From Aliamphritea spongicola (GTDB lineage: Bacteria > Pseudomonadota > Gammaproteobacteria > Pseudomonadales > Balneatricaceae), in contig AP025283.1 in NCBI GenBank assembly GCA_024347235.1, positions 4,340,001-4,404,000 on the forward strand: 64,000 nucleotides of DNA, written 5' to 3'. Both the position numbers and the translations under genes were made by a program. Every line of letters begins with the position of its first letter. The first letter of the stretch is position 1. Below the pieces are notes generated by a model that made no database searches, had not been told where the DNA came from, and was given only the letters and a program-made list of their open reading frames with translations. Below, piece by piece: positions 1 to 12,815 of the stretch.

Positions 1-1850
1 CACCCGCTACCGGCGCATCGTTGGTGCCGTTAACAGTGATCTGAATTTGCTGAGTATCGGTGGCCCCATTCTCATCGGTCACTGTAACCGGAACGGTCAG
101 AGTCTGTACATCACCCGCATCTAAACCGTCATACGCGGCATCCTGTGGATCAAAGCTGTAACTACCATCCGCATTCAGAGTAAAGCCTGCTGGTAAGCTA
201 GCCCCGTTGGTTACACTGAAGCTCAGGCTTGCAGAATCATCGACATCGGTCGCTGACAACTGGCCAGAAATGGCGCTGTCACCTTCGTTTACACTGGCAG
301 TAACATCAGCACCGGCCACCGGTGCATCGTTGGTACCGTTAACGGTAATCTGGATTTGCTGAGTGTCAGTCGCACCGTTCTCGTCAGTCACTGTTACTGG
401 AATGGTCAGGGTCTGAACATCGCCAGCATCTAAACTATCGTAGGCAGCATCCTGTGGATCAAAGCTGTATGAGCCATCGCTATTAAGGGTGAAGCCTGCA
501 GGCACAGATGCACCGTTGGTCACACTGAAGGTTAAAGACGCTGAGTCATCTGCATCCGTCGCGGACAGCTGGCCAGAAATGGCAGAATCACCTTCGTTAA
601 CACTGGCGATGACATCCGCACCCGCTACCGGGGCATCGTTGGTGCCGTTAACAGTAATTTGTATCTGCTGGGTATCGGAAGCCCCATTCTCGTCGGTCAC
701 CGTCACAGGAATGGTCAGAATCTGAACATCACCGGCATCTAAACCGTCGTAAGCCGTATCCTGTGGATCAAAGCTATAGCTGCCATCACTATTTAATGTG
801 AAGCCGGCAGGTACAGATGCACCATTAGTCACACTAAAGCTTAAGCTGGCAGAGTCATCGGCATCAGTGGCAGACAACTGGCCAGAAATAGCTGAATCAC
901 CTTCGTTCACAGAAGCCGTCACATCAGCGCCTGCAACCGGGGCGTCGTTGGTGCCGTTAACAGTAATTTGTATCTGCTGGGTATCGGAAGCCCCATTCTC
1001 GTCGGTCACCGTCACCGGAATCGTCAGGGTCTGCACGTCGCCTGTATCCAGGTTATCGTAGGCGGCATCCTGTGGATTAAAGCTATATGAACCGTCGCTA
1101 TTCAGAGTGAAGCCAGCAGGAATAGACGCTCCGTTGGTCACACTGAAGGTCAGAGACGCTGAGTCATCTGCATCCGTCGCTGACAGCTGGCCACTGATGG
1201 CACTGTCACCTTCATTCACATTGGCGGTGACATCCACACCCGCAACCGGCGCATCGTTGGTGCCGTTCACGGTGATCTGGATCTGCTGTGTATCCGTCGC
1301 ACCATGCTCATCGGTTACCGTTACAGGAATCGTCAGGGTCTGAGCATCACTAATATTGAGACTATTATATGCAGCGTCTTGTGGGTCAAAGCTGTATGAA
1401 CCATCTGTATTCAGCGTAAAGCCTTCAGGTACAGTTGCTCCGCCGGTCACGCTATATGTCAGATCTGATGAGCTATCCGAATCCGTCGCACTGAGCTGAC
1501 CGGTAACAGAAGCAGCACCTTCATCAACTGTCGATACAACATCAGCACCGGCAACAGGGGCATCATTCTGCCCGGTGACCGTAACTCTGATCTGCTGCGT
1601 ATCAGTGGCTCCCTGATCATCTGTGACAGTGACAGGGATTGTCAGGATTTGAACATCTCCCTGATCCAGACCGTCATAAGCCCCGTGCTGAGGGTTAAAG
1701 ATAAAGCTACCATCTGCATTCAAAGTAAAGCCCGCCGGAGCAGTCACACCATCACTCACACTGAAAGTAAGCACAGAACCGTTATCAATATCCGTTGCTG
1801 ATAACTGCCCGGTTGCCGGCGCTGCTCCCTCAAACAGATTGAAAGATACA
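1..1850 (-). repeat. Second VCBS array: six units, continues off the edge
   Basis: The same 309-base unit, with anchors at 180, 489, 798, 1107, 1416 and 1725. It is out of phase with the main array because a different module of about 1.4 kb separates them. Units at 1416 and 1725 (next to the module) are more diverged than those at 180-1107. The array reaches the window edge, so the true copy number is not visible. Confidence 0.88.
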
Positions 1851-4800
1851 TCCTGCCCAGCGACAGGCCCGTCATTAGTGCCTGTCACGACGACTTTAGC
1901 TATCCCGGTAACTGAACCGCCATAGCCATCACTTACCTGGTAGCTAAAGCTGACTTCCCGGGTTTGCCCTGCGCCAAGGTCCTGGAAATCACTGCCCGGA
2001 TCAAAGCTATACGAACCATCATCATTGATGGTGACGCTTCCTTCCTCCGGCTGCCCACCTTCTGCCAGGCTATAGGATAAAGAATCATTATCTGCATCTG
2101 TGGCAGCCAGCGTGCCACTTACTTCACCGCCGTCCTCAACAGCTGAGCCGGTATGTTCTGCTGCTACCGGTGCTGAATTATTCACAGGGACAGTAACCGT
2201 TTTAACGGATGTATCACCGCTGTCACTTTCCGTCGAAGTCACACTGGCTTCGAGGGTAAACCGTGTTGTTTCTGAGGATACTTTTACCGACAGGCCATCC
2301 AGATCAGACTGAGGAACAACCCAGTCACCGTCCGCATTTTTCGTTCCTGCAGACAACGTCGCGTCTGCCGGGACTCCTGACAGAACGACCCCGGATAATG
2401 ACTCAGAACCATCAGTATCAACCCCCAGACTGCTGGATATCTTCAGAGGAATTGAATTACCTTCATGGACATCAACAACAACATCATCGATATTAATGTA
2501 CCGGTCACCGCTACCGTCAAATTCCATAGCGACTCTGAACACATCATCAAAGCCTGGTACTCCAGTGAAATTCACTACAGTCGTTGCATTATCCTGGGCA
2601 ATCGTCGTTACAGTATGAGTACCGACAACATTGCCATCCTCATCGTACGCTTTAAACGTGACCTCTTTGCTTTCTGAGTTCCGGTTAGTATCCGCATGAG
2701 GATTACCGTTTGACGAAATAACCAGTGTTTTCAGTGCGAAAGTATTACCATCAGACTCCTGAAACTCCGGTGGAACCGTACCGCTATAACCGGTGCTTGC
2801 CAGCCCCTGATCGTTATGCGCATACATGTTCTTAAACTGGAAGCCATCTTTTTCCGGATTGTAATCATTGCTGCTGTTATCAAAACTGATCGTTCTTTCC
2901 ACTGTTCCGTCAACCGCTTCGCCAACCTGTACTGACAGACTCGGCTCATCAGCGACACCGGCAACCGCAATCGTGCTGCTGGCGTTAGTCAGACCACCCT
3001 GACCATCCGCAACGCTATACTGGAAGTCGGTATTACCACTCCAGTTTTCATCCGGCGTAAACGTGAATGTATTGGTAACAGCATCAAAGGCCAGACTGCC
3101 ATTATCCGGCTGCTGAAAGCTGTCAATACTCAGGGTACCGCCATCAACATCGGAGTCATTACCCAGTAAGTCACTGGCCGTAAACACAACGGCTTTATCT
3201 TCCAGACCACTGATGGTTTCAGTATTAGCGACCGGAGCATCATTCGTGCCGTTGACTGTAATATTGATCAGCTGAGTATCTGTATCCCCTTCCTGATCGG
3301 TTACGGTGACAGGTATTGCCAGGGTCTGGATCTCACCAGCACTCAAACCATCATAAGCAGCATTCTGGGGATCAAAGCTGTAAGAGCCGTCTGAACTCAG
3401 AGTGAAACCCGCCGGCACGGAGGCGCCATTACTTACGCTGAAGCTTAAGCTGGCAGACTCATCAGCATCAGTGGCGGATAGCTGGCCAGAAATTGCTGAA
3501 TCGCCTTCGTTTACGGTAGCCGTCACATCCGCACCGGCCACCGGGGCATCATTGGTGCCGTTCACGGTGATCTGGATTTGCTGAGTGTCAGTCGCACCGT
3601 TCTCATCAGTCACTGTGACCGGAATGGTCAGGGTCTGCACATCGCCCGCATCCAGACTTTCGTACGCAGCATCCTGTGGATTAAAGCTGTATGAGCCATC
3701 GGTATTCAGCGTGAAACCTGCCGGCACGGATGCACCGGTGGTGACGCTGAAGGTCAGAGAGGCAGAGTCGTCAGCATCGGTGGCTGTCAGCTGGCCAGAA
3801 ATTGCTGAATCGCCTTCGTTTACTGTAGCCGTCACATCCGCACCGGCCACCGGCGCATCGTTGGTGCCGTTCACGGTTATCTGAATCTGTTGAGTATCGG
3901 TGGCACCGTTCTCATCAGTCACCGTCACAGGAATTGTCAGGGTCTGCACATCGCCGGCATCTAAACCGTCGTAGGCAGCATCTTGTGGATTAAAGCTGTA
4001 GCTACCATCCGCATCCAGAGTGAAACCTGCTGGTACGCTGGCACCGTTGGTTACACTGAAGCTCAGACTCGCAGAGTCATCGGCATCCGTCGCTGACAGC
4101 TGGCCATTGATGGCGCTGTCACCTTCGTTCACGGAAGCTGTCACATCCGCACCAGCCACAGGGGCATCGTTGGTGCCGTTCACAGTAATCTGGATCTGCT
4201 GAGTATCGGTGGCACCGTTCTCGTCGGTTACCGTCACTGGAATAGTCAGGGTCTGCACATCGCCAGCATCCAGGCTGTCGTAGGCTGCATCCTGTGGATC
4301 AAAACTGTAGCTACCATCCGCATTCAGGGTGAAACCTGCTGGTACGCTGGCACCGGTGGTGACGCTGAAGGTCAGAGAGGCAGAGTCGTCAGCATCGGTG
4401 GCTGTCAGCTGGCCAGAAATTGCTGAATCGCCTTCGTTTACTGTAGCCGTCACATCCGCACCGGCCACCGGCGCATCGTTGGTACCGTTGACGGTGATCT
4501 GGATCTGCTGGGTGTCAGTGGCACCGTTTTCATCAGTGACGGTCACAGGAATAGTCAGCGTCTGGATATCGCCCGCATCCAGGCTGTCGTAAGCGGCATC
4601 CTGTGGATTAAAGCTGTAAGAGCCATCCGCATTCAGGGTGAAACCTGCTGGTACGCTGGCACCGTTAGTGACGCTAAAGATCAGAGACGCAGAATCATCA
4701 GCATCCGTCGCTGACAACTGGCCAGAAATTGCTGAATCACTTTCATTTACGGAAGCAGTGACATCTGCACCCGCTACCGGGGCATCGTTGGTGCCGTTGA

Positions 4801-7800
4801 CTGTAATCTGGATTTGTTGCGTATCCGTGGCGCCGTTTTCGTCAATTACGGTCACAGGAATGGTCAGGGTCTGCACATCACCCGCATCCAGGCTGTCGTA
4901 GGCTGCATCCTGTGGATTAAAGCTGTAGCTACCATCGTCGTTTAATGTAAACCCGGCTGGTACGCTTGCACCGTTGGTCACACCGAAAGTTAAGCTAGCA
5001 GAATCATCGGCATCCGTAGCAGACAGTTGGCCAGAAATTGCTGAATCACCTTCATTTACGGAAGCAGTGACATCCGCACCGGCCACCGGCGCATCGTTGG
5101 TGCCGTTAACGGTGATCTGGATTTGCTGGGTATCAGTCGCACCGTTCTCGTCAGTCACAGTGACCGGAATGGTCAAAGTCTGCACGTCGCCTGCATCCAG
5201 GCTGTCGTAGGCTGCATCCTGTGGATTAAAGCTATATGAACCATCGCTGTTTAATGTGAAGCCTGCCGGTACTGAAGCACCGTTAGTAACGCTGAAGGTT
5301 AGAGACGCAGAATCATCTGCGTCGGTAGCAGAAAGTTGGCCGCTGATGGCGCTGTCGCCCTCATCAACAGATGCGGTGACATCCGCACCAGCCACCGGCG
5401 CATCGTTGGTGCCGTTCACTGTTATCTGAATCTGCTGGGTATCAGTCGCGCCGTTTTCGTCGGTCACAGTGACCGGAATGGTCAGAGTCTGAACATCACC
5501 GGCATCTAAACCATCATAAGCAGCATTCTGGGGATCAAAGCTGTAAGAGCCGTCTGAACTCAGAGTGAAACCCGCCGGCACGGAGGCGCCATTACTTACG
5601 CTGAAGCTTAAGCTGGCAGACTCATCAGCATCAGTGGCGGATAGCTGGCCAGAAATTGCTGAATCGCCTTCGTTTACGGTAGCCGTCACATCCGCACCGG
5701 CCACCGGGGCATCATTGGTGCCGTTCACGGTGATCTGGATTTGCTGAGTGTCAGTCGCACCGTTCTCATCAGTCACTGTGACCGGAATGGTCAGGGTCTG
5801 CACATCGCCCGCATCCAGACTTTCGTACGCAGCATCCTGTGGATTAAAGCTGTATGAGCCATCGGTATTCAGCGTGAAACCTGCCGGCACGGATGCACCG
5901 GTGGTGACGCTGAAGGTCAGAGAGGCAGAGTCGTCAGCATCGGTGGCTGTCAGCTGGCCAGAAATTGCTGAATCGCCTTCGTTTACTGTAGCCGTCACAT
6001 CCGCACCGGCCACCGGTGCGTCGTTGGTGCCGTTGACAGTAATCTTAATCTGCTGGGTATCAGTAGCACCGTTCTCGTCGGTCACTGTTACCGGGATGGT
6101 CAGGGTCTGAACATCGCCTGCATCTAAACCGTCGTAGGCAGCATCCTGTGGATCAAAACTATAGGAGCCATCCGCATTCAGGGTGAAACCGGCCGGTACG
6201 CTGGCACCGTTAGTTACACTGAAGCTCAGGCTTGCAAAATCATCAGCATCTGTCGCGGACAGTTGGCCAGAGATAGCGCTGTCGCCTTCGTTCAAGGAAG
6301 CCGTCACATCCGCACCGGCGACCGGCGCATCATTGGTACCGTTGACGGTAATCTGGATTTGCTGAGTATCAGTGGCGCCGTTCTCATCAGTTACGGTCAC
6401 AGGAATGGTCAGGGTCTGAACATCACCCGCATCTAAGCCGTCGTAGGCAGCATCCTGTGGATTAAAGCTATAGCTGCCATCGCTATTCAGCGTAAAGCCT
6501 GCCGGCACAGAAGCACCGCTGGTTACATTGAAGCTTAAGCTGGCAGAGTCATCTGCATCCGTCGCGGACAGCTGGCCAGAGATAGTGCTATCGCCTTCAT
6601 CAACAGATGCTGTTACATCCGCACCCGCTACTGGGGCATCATTGGTGCCGTTGACGGTAATCCGAATCTGCTGAGTATCAGTGGCACCGTTCTCATCAGT
6701 AACTGTTACCGGGATGGTCAAGGTCTGAACATCACCGGCATCCAAACTGTCGTAAGCGGCATCCTGAGGATTAAAGCTGTAAGAACCGTCGGCATTCAGC
6801 GTGAAGCCTGCCGGAACAGACGCACCGTTGGTTACGCTAAAGATCAGGGACGCAGAGTCGTCAGCATCGGTAGCAGAAAGTTGGCCGCTGATAGCGCTGT
6901 CACCTTCATTTACAGAAGCTGTCACATCCGCACCAGCCACTGGCGCATCGTTGGTGCCGTTAACAGTAATCTGGACCTGCTGGGTATCAGTAGCACCGTT
7001 CTCGTCGGTCACTGTTATCGGTATGGTCAGGGTCTGCACATCACCCACATCCAGGCTGTCGTAGGCTACATCCTGTGGATTAAAACTGTAGCTACCATCT
7101 GCATTCAGGGTGAAACCTGCTGGTACGCTGGCACCGTTGGTTACACTGAAGCTCAGGCTTGCAGAATCATCCGCATCGATGGCAGATAGCTGGCCAGAGA
7201 TAGCGCTGTCACCTTCGTTCACATTGGCAGTGACATCCGCACCGGCTACCGGCGCATCATTGGTTCCGTTAACGGTGATCTGGATCTGCTGTGTATCAGT
7301 TGCACCGTTCTCGTCGGTCACAGTGACCGGGATGGTCAGAGTCTGGACATCACCCGCATCCAGGCTGTCATAAGCAGCATCCTGTGGATTAAAGCTGTAG
7401 GAACCATCCGCATTCAAGGTGAAACCTGCCGGCACAGATGCACCGTTGGTTACACTGAAGCTCAGGCTTGCAGAGTCATCGACATCCGTCGCTGACAGCT
7501 GGCCAGAAATCGCTGAGTCACCTTCATTCACACTGGCGGTGACATCCGCACCCGCTACCGGTGCATCGTTGGTGCCGTTCACCGTAATCTGTATCTGCTG
7601 GGTATCAGCGGCACCGTTTTCATCAGTTACGGTCACAGGAATGGTCAGGGTCTGCACGTCGCCTGCATCCAAACTGTCGTAAGCGGCATCCTGTGGATTA
7701 AAGCTGTAAGAACCATCCGCATTCAGGGTAAAGCCAGCCGGTACGCTAGCACCGTTGGTCACGCTGAAGGTCAGGCTGGCAGAGTCATCGGCATCTGTCG

Positions 7801-10800
7801 CTGACAGCTGGCCAGAAATTGCAGAATCGCCTTCATTCACACTGGCGGTGACATCCGCACCAGCCACCGGTGCATCATTGGTGCCGTTCACAGTGATCTG
7901 AATTTGCTGTGTATCGGTGGCACCGTTCTCGTCGGTCACAGTGACCGGGATGGTCAGAGTCTGCACATCGCCAGCATCCAGGCTGTCATAAGCAGCATCC
8001 TGTGGATTAAAGCTGTATGAGCCGTCGGCATTCAGCGTGAAGCCTGTCGGCACAGATGCACCATTGGTCACGCTGAAGCTTAAACTGGCAGAATTATCGG
8101 CATCGGTAGCAGACAGCAGACCTGAAATCGCAGAATCGCCTTCGTTCACGCTGGCGGTGACATCCGCACCGGCCACCGGCGTATCGTTGGTGCCGTTGAC
8201 GGTGATCTGGATTTGCTGAGTATCGATGGCACCGTTTTCGTCGGTTACGGTAACTGGGACGGTCAGGGTCTGTACATCGCCTGCATCCAGGCTGTCGTAC
8301 GCCGCATCCTGTGGATTAAAGCTGTATGAGCCGTCGGCACTCAGCGTGAAGCCTGCAGGCACAGATGCACCGTTGGTTACACTGAAGCTTAAGCTCGCAG
8401 AATCATCAGCATCTGTCGCTGACAACTGGCCAGAAATTGCTGAATCACCTTCGTTCACATTAGCTGTGACATCTGCACCAGCCACCGGTGCATCGTTTGT
8501 GCCGTTCACAGTAATCTGAATCTGCTGAGTATCCGTGGCACCGTTCTCATCAGTCACTGTCACCGGGATGGTCAGGGTCTGCACATCACCCGCATCCAGG
8601 CTGTCATAAGCAGCATCCTGTGGATTAAAGCTGTAGGAACCATCCGCATTCAGGGTGAAGCCTGCCGGTACGCTAGCGCCGTTAGTAACGCTGAAAGACA
8701 GGGACGCAGAGTCGTCAGCATCTGTCGCTGATAGCTGGCCAGAAATTGCTGAATCACCTTCGTTCACATTAGCTGTGACATCTGCACCAGCCACCGGTGC
8801 ATCGTTTGTGCCGTTCACAGTAATCTGAATCTGCTGAGTATCCGTGGCACCGTTCTCATCAGTCACTGTCACCGGGATGGTCAGGGTCTGCACATCACCC
8901 GCATCCAGGCTGACATAAGCAGCATCCTGTGGATTAAAGCTGTAGGAACCATCCGCATTCAGGGTGAAGCCTGCCGGTACGCTAGCGCCGTTAGTAACGC
9001 TGAAAGACAGGGACGCAGAGTCGTCAGCATCTGTCGCTGATAGCTGGCCAGATATAGCAGAATCTCCTTCCAGCACAGTACTGTAAACATCCGCTCCAGC
9101 CACCGGCGCATCATTAGTACCGGTAACGGTAATCTGGATTTGCTGAACATCTGTAGCACCCAGTTCATCTGTCACCGTTACCGGAATTGTCAGTATCTGG
9201 CTGTCACCCACTGCCAGATGCTGGTATGCCCCGGCATCCGGCTCAAAGCTGTAGTTCCCGTCTGCATCCAACGTAAAACCTGCCGGTGTATCCGCCCCCG
9301 GTGATACTGCAAACGTCAGTATGCTGCCATCATCAACATCCGTTGCACTCAGTTGCCCGGAAATTACTGCATCACCTTCCTGCACAGAGGCAGTAATATC
9401 AGCACCGGCAACCGGTGCATCATTAGTGCCGTTAACCGTGATACGAACCTGCTGCGTATCTGTCGCACCATGCTCATCGGTAACTGTTACAGGCACAGTA
9501 ATCACCTGTGAATCACCGGCTCCCAGACGCTGGTATGCATCATCCGCGGGATCAAAACTGTAGTTCCCCTCACTGTCCAGCGAGAAACCTGATGGCAATG
9601 AGGCTCCGTTAGCCACAGCAAAGGTTATAACTGCACCGTCATCAGCATCCGTCGCGGTTAACTGACCACTGATCGCAGTAGCCCCTCATCCAGACTACTG
9701 ACTATATCCGCACCGGCAACCGGTGCATCATTGGTACCCGAGATGGTGATTTTGATGAACGCTGTATCCTGCAAGCCACCGGAGTCAGTAACCCGGACAG
9801 GTATAGTGAGCTGCTGAGAATCTCCCACTCCCAGATGGTCGTATGCGCCACTGGTCGCATCAAAGCTGTAATCTCCGTTAGCCTGTAATGTAAAGCCAAC
9901 CGGTAACTGATCAGGATCAACTGCTGTAAACGTCAGTTGATCACCGGCATCCTGGTCTTCAGCGACCAGACTTGCATTAATAATTCCCTGATCTTCAGCA
10001 ACAGTCACTTCTGCCGCCTGCAATACAGGTGCTTCATTAACATCTGTCAGATTAACGGTAACCGTTTTGGTAAAGGTATTTCCGCTGGCATCAGTAACTG
10101 TAATTTCAACGGGATATTCAGAACGGGTTTCAAAATCCAACGTAACGCCAGTGCCTACAACTAGGGTATTACCGCTGACTTCAAAAATGTTGGCTCCTTC
10201 ACCGGTGAGACTGAAACTGAGCTGATCTGCACCCTGATCATCGGTACCCAGAATTGTCGCGACGAAATCACCTGCAACAGCGCCTTCAGCAACATCTGAA
10301 TCTGACAGGTTAATGTCACTTGGGGCATTATCTATAAACGCCTGTTCGTTCTGTAACGCTTCAGCCAGATCATCGAAATTAATTTCAACCGGAATCTGAG
10401 CAGTAAAATCACTGTTATTACTGTTAACCCGTATATCTATACCCAGTTGCTGGCCACGGACAGGTGTTAAGTCCACCAATGTAGATAAACGGTTACCTTC
10501 CAGCGCAAACTGCGTTGAATCCAGAGAAAAACTGAAGTCACCACCGGAAACGGGCAGTTCAAGGGTGGCCAGCTCGGTACCGGCAGGAATCGTGCCGCCA
10601 TCAGGCAGTTGAGAAAATGAGTTTACGTCAGTAAAGCTGAAGCCGGTTGAGGAAAACTCTGGAGAATAATCCTGTTCGGAAGTAGCAGTGAGATCTTCCT
10701 GCTGTTCGTCTATTCTGCCCTGCAGGTTTTGCTTAAACAGCTCTTCATTATGTTGCTGTTCATCCCCAAGGTACTCTTCTTCCAGATCTCGCGCCCGGCG

Positions 10801-10887
10801 GCTGTTGCCCAAACCCTGATTGAACAGGTCTTCGGTTGCTTTATCCCTTGCGTTAACAACACTGCCGCCTTTGCTTTCCTCAGCCAT
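1..10887 (-). CDS. Giant VCBS-repeat adhesin, N-terminal part (runs off window)
   Basis: About 3,630 residues of a surface or secreted adhesin, reading leftwards and truncated by the window edge. The start at 10887 (MAEESKGGSV) has an AGAGG-like ribosome site. Residues 1-80 are charged and Glu/Gln-rich with no Sec signal, as expected for type I secretion. Next come a region with no family I recognise (about 80-200), a cadherin-like domain (about 200-300) ending in DVNEAPV, then VCBS-type repeats of 103 residues. These end in the typical GTNDAPVAGAD linker and contain the GFTLNADGSYSF and DENGATDTQQIQITV cores. A different module interrupts the array at about 1850-3240. One frameshift lies near 9690, where GAGGGG should be GAGGGGG. 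The divergent type I secretion operon is the likely exporter. The C-terminus, with any RTX repeats and secretion signal, lies outside the window. The family assignment is firm; the ligand is unknown. Confidence 0.9.
3345..3853 (-). repeat. 509-bp block identical to 5508-6016
   Basis: Compared base by base, this block matches 5508-6016 with no difference over 509 bases. The offset is 2163 bases, exactly seven repeat units. The first mismatches are just before 3345 and at 3854 (C against T). Neighbouring units differ from each other at many silent positions, so perfect identity here implies a recent duplication, gene conversion or an assembly collapse. Confidence 0.9.
5508..6016 (-). repeat. 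509-bp block identical to 3345-3853
   Basis: Partner of the 3345-3853 block, seven units away. A 134-base part of the same sequence (3732-3865 in the first copy) also appears at 4350-4483, two units from the first copy, so this stretch exists three times inside the gene. Confidence 0.9.
8426..9052 (-). repeat. Two adjacent VCBS units, 318 bp matching with one mismatch
   Basis: Bases 8426-8743 match 8735-9052 except T at 8604 against A at 8913, which changes an Asp to a Val in the AAYDSLDAGD core. Matching stops sharply on both sides, so this is a recent one-unit tandem duplication. Confidence 0.88.
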
Positions 10888-11097
10888 GGTTTACTGCCTC
10901 TGGTTTTAAACTTTTGTAAAACTCTATCAATGCACGAACAATACGCTGTAGAGACAATCACTTACAGCAAAATCTTCTGTAATCACTTGTGTCTCAGCAG
11001 GATTAGTAGCAATATAAGTCGGCGTTATAAGAATGGAATTTATTGGATCTTATCCGATGCCCGAACAACCTATTTTCGGAATAATTGAACACAACTC

Positions 11098-12815
11098 ATG
11101 AGTATAAAGACGTCACATGTGTTTTCCGTAAAACGGCTCAGGACTCCCGGAACCTGGAGTCAACCCAGCGTCCTGATGTCATCGCTGGCAATCAACATTC
11201 TTGCGCTCGCACTGCCTACCGTTATTCTTCAGGTCTATGATCGTATAATACCCAATCAGGCCATCGGTACTTTTATATTCCTCATTCTGGGTATGCTTGG
11301 CGTCGTCATTATTGATACCGCACTGCGTATATTTCGCTCCTCAATTCTCAGCTGGCACGGTGCAAAGTTTGATCACCGCGAAAGCCTCAAGGCAATGAAC
11401 CGTATACTCGATGCTGACAACCAGGCATTTGAGGACAATACAGCCGGTTACTATCTCGATAAAATTCAGGCACTTGAGCAAATCCAGGAGTTCTATTCTG
11501 GCCAGTCAGTCCTGCTGATCATGGATCTGCCTTTCGTCATCCTCTTCCTGGGGCTGATCTGGCTGATCGCCGGACCACTGGTAGCGATTCCAATTGCTCT
11601 GCTGGTTGTTTTTCTGGTAGTTGCATTCGTCACCGGACGCAAGCTGAGAAAGGCGCTGGAAACCCGTTACACCATGGAAGATCGCCGTCAGAATTTCATT
11701 ATCGAATCCCTTAAAGGCATTCACACCATTAAATCCATGGCGATGGAAGCACTGATGCTGCGTCGCTACGAAAGCTTCAACACCAGTCTGCAGAAAGTGT
11801 TTATGAACTAAGCCGGGTTAACAGCATTGTCCAGGGCATTGGCGCGACATTCTCTCAACTGGCAGTGGTCATTTTTGTCGGTGTTGGCAGCCTGTTTGTT
11901 ATTGAGGGCGACCTGACTGTAGGTGCGCTCGCGGCCGGCACTATGCTTTCAAGCCGGGTACTGCAACCAGGCCTTAAAGCCATGGGATTCTGGACACAAT
12001 TTCAGTCACTTCAACTGGCACTGGAAAAAGTTAATCAGCTGTACGCCCTGCCTACAGAATCCAGTGGTGAACTTAAAACCGAACAGGGCCTGAGCGGTAA
12101 AATTGAACTGCGGGAAGTCAGCTTTAAATACCCTCATCAGGAAAATGACCTGCTTCACAATTTGTCTCTGACGGTTGAGCCCGGACAGGCAATCGGCATC
12201 ACAGGCAACAACGGTACAGGCAAAAGCACCCTGATAAGCCTGTTATCCGGTTTTACCCAGCCAAATGAAGGGCAGATCCTTCTTGATGACCACCCCATGC
12301 TGAACTACAACACAGAATTCCTGCGCGCCGAAATCGGCATCATGCCGCAAAAAGGCGTTCTGTTTGAAGGCAGCATTCTGGAAAACATGACTCTGTACCG
12401 GGAAGGCGAAGCCCTTGAACAGGCACTGGAGCTATCTAAAATCCTTGGTCTGGAAGAAATTGTTGCCCGCCTGCCGGACGGCCTTGATACACAGATTGGC
12501 GGTGCTGCTGTCGATACACTCTCTGAAGGCGTACGCCAGAAAATCATCATGGTACGGTCACTGGTTGGCCACCCTAAAATCATCTTATTTGATGATGCCA
12601 ACGCCAACTTCGATATTAAGAACGACAACCGGCTATTAAAGGTTATCGAGCAAATGAAAGGTAAACGCACTATGGTCATCGTGTCGCACCGCCCTTCTTT
12701 CCTGAGACTTTGCGACAAGCAATATCAGTTGGCGAACGGTCAGCTTGAACCTTATATTGATCCTTATCAGGCACAAATGGCTGCCCGGCAAAAACAGCAG
12801 ACATCCCAGGCATGA
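11098..12815 (+). CDS. Type I secretion ABC protein 1 (no peptidase-like domain; one frameshift)
   Basis: Inner membrane ABC exporter subunit, about 572 residues. Six-helix membrane domain at about residues 20-300, ATPase domain about 335-572. It starts directly at the first membrane helix, so it lacks the N-terminal C39-like domain carried by its partner. Visible motifs: Walker A GNNGTGKST near residue 369, Q-loop MPQKG, signature LSEGVRQK near 474, Walker B IILFDD near 495 and H-loop VSHRPS. The residue after the Walker B Asp, normally a catalytic Glu, is Asp. One frameshift near 11810 (AACTAAGC for AACCTAAGC) splits the gene; the protein reads through as FMNLSRVNSIVQ. It overlaps the next gene by ATGA, so translation is probably coupled. 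It diverges from the giant adhesin across about 210 bases, which points to that adhesin as cargo. Family certain; pairing inferred. Confidence 0.88.

Larger units (their letters stand above)
3243..9960 (-). repeat. Main VCBS array: 22 units of 309 bp
   Basis: An anchor in each unit (the codons for GFTL) recurs every 309 bases from 3402 to 9582 without a slip, giving 21 anchors. The next is at 9890, 308 bases on, because of the single missing base near 9690. Each unit encodes 103 residues with the pattern NGTNDAPVAGADV, NEGDSAISGQLSATDVDDSASLSFSVTNG, PAGFTLNADGSYSF, DPQDAAYDSLDAGDVQ, TLTIPVTVTDENGATDTQQ. Units near the protein N-terminus (9100-9900) are the most diverged; those at 3300-9050 are very similar. 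This looks like homogenisation by recombination inside the array. Outer boundaries are approximate. Confidence 0.9.

Noticed and set aside
489-8519. Many plus-strand open frames of 60-120 codons beginning MKPAG, one per 309 bases
   Set aside because: They are the antisense strand of the VCBS repeats. Their spacing is that of the repeat, they have no ribosome sites, and the minus-strand frame gives the real protein family.
1-9960. CRISPR-like regular spacing
   Set aside because: The repeating unit is 309 bases, fully coding, with no short direct repeat and unique spacer alternation.
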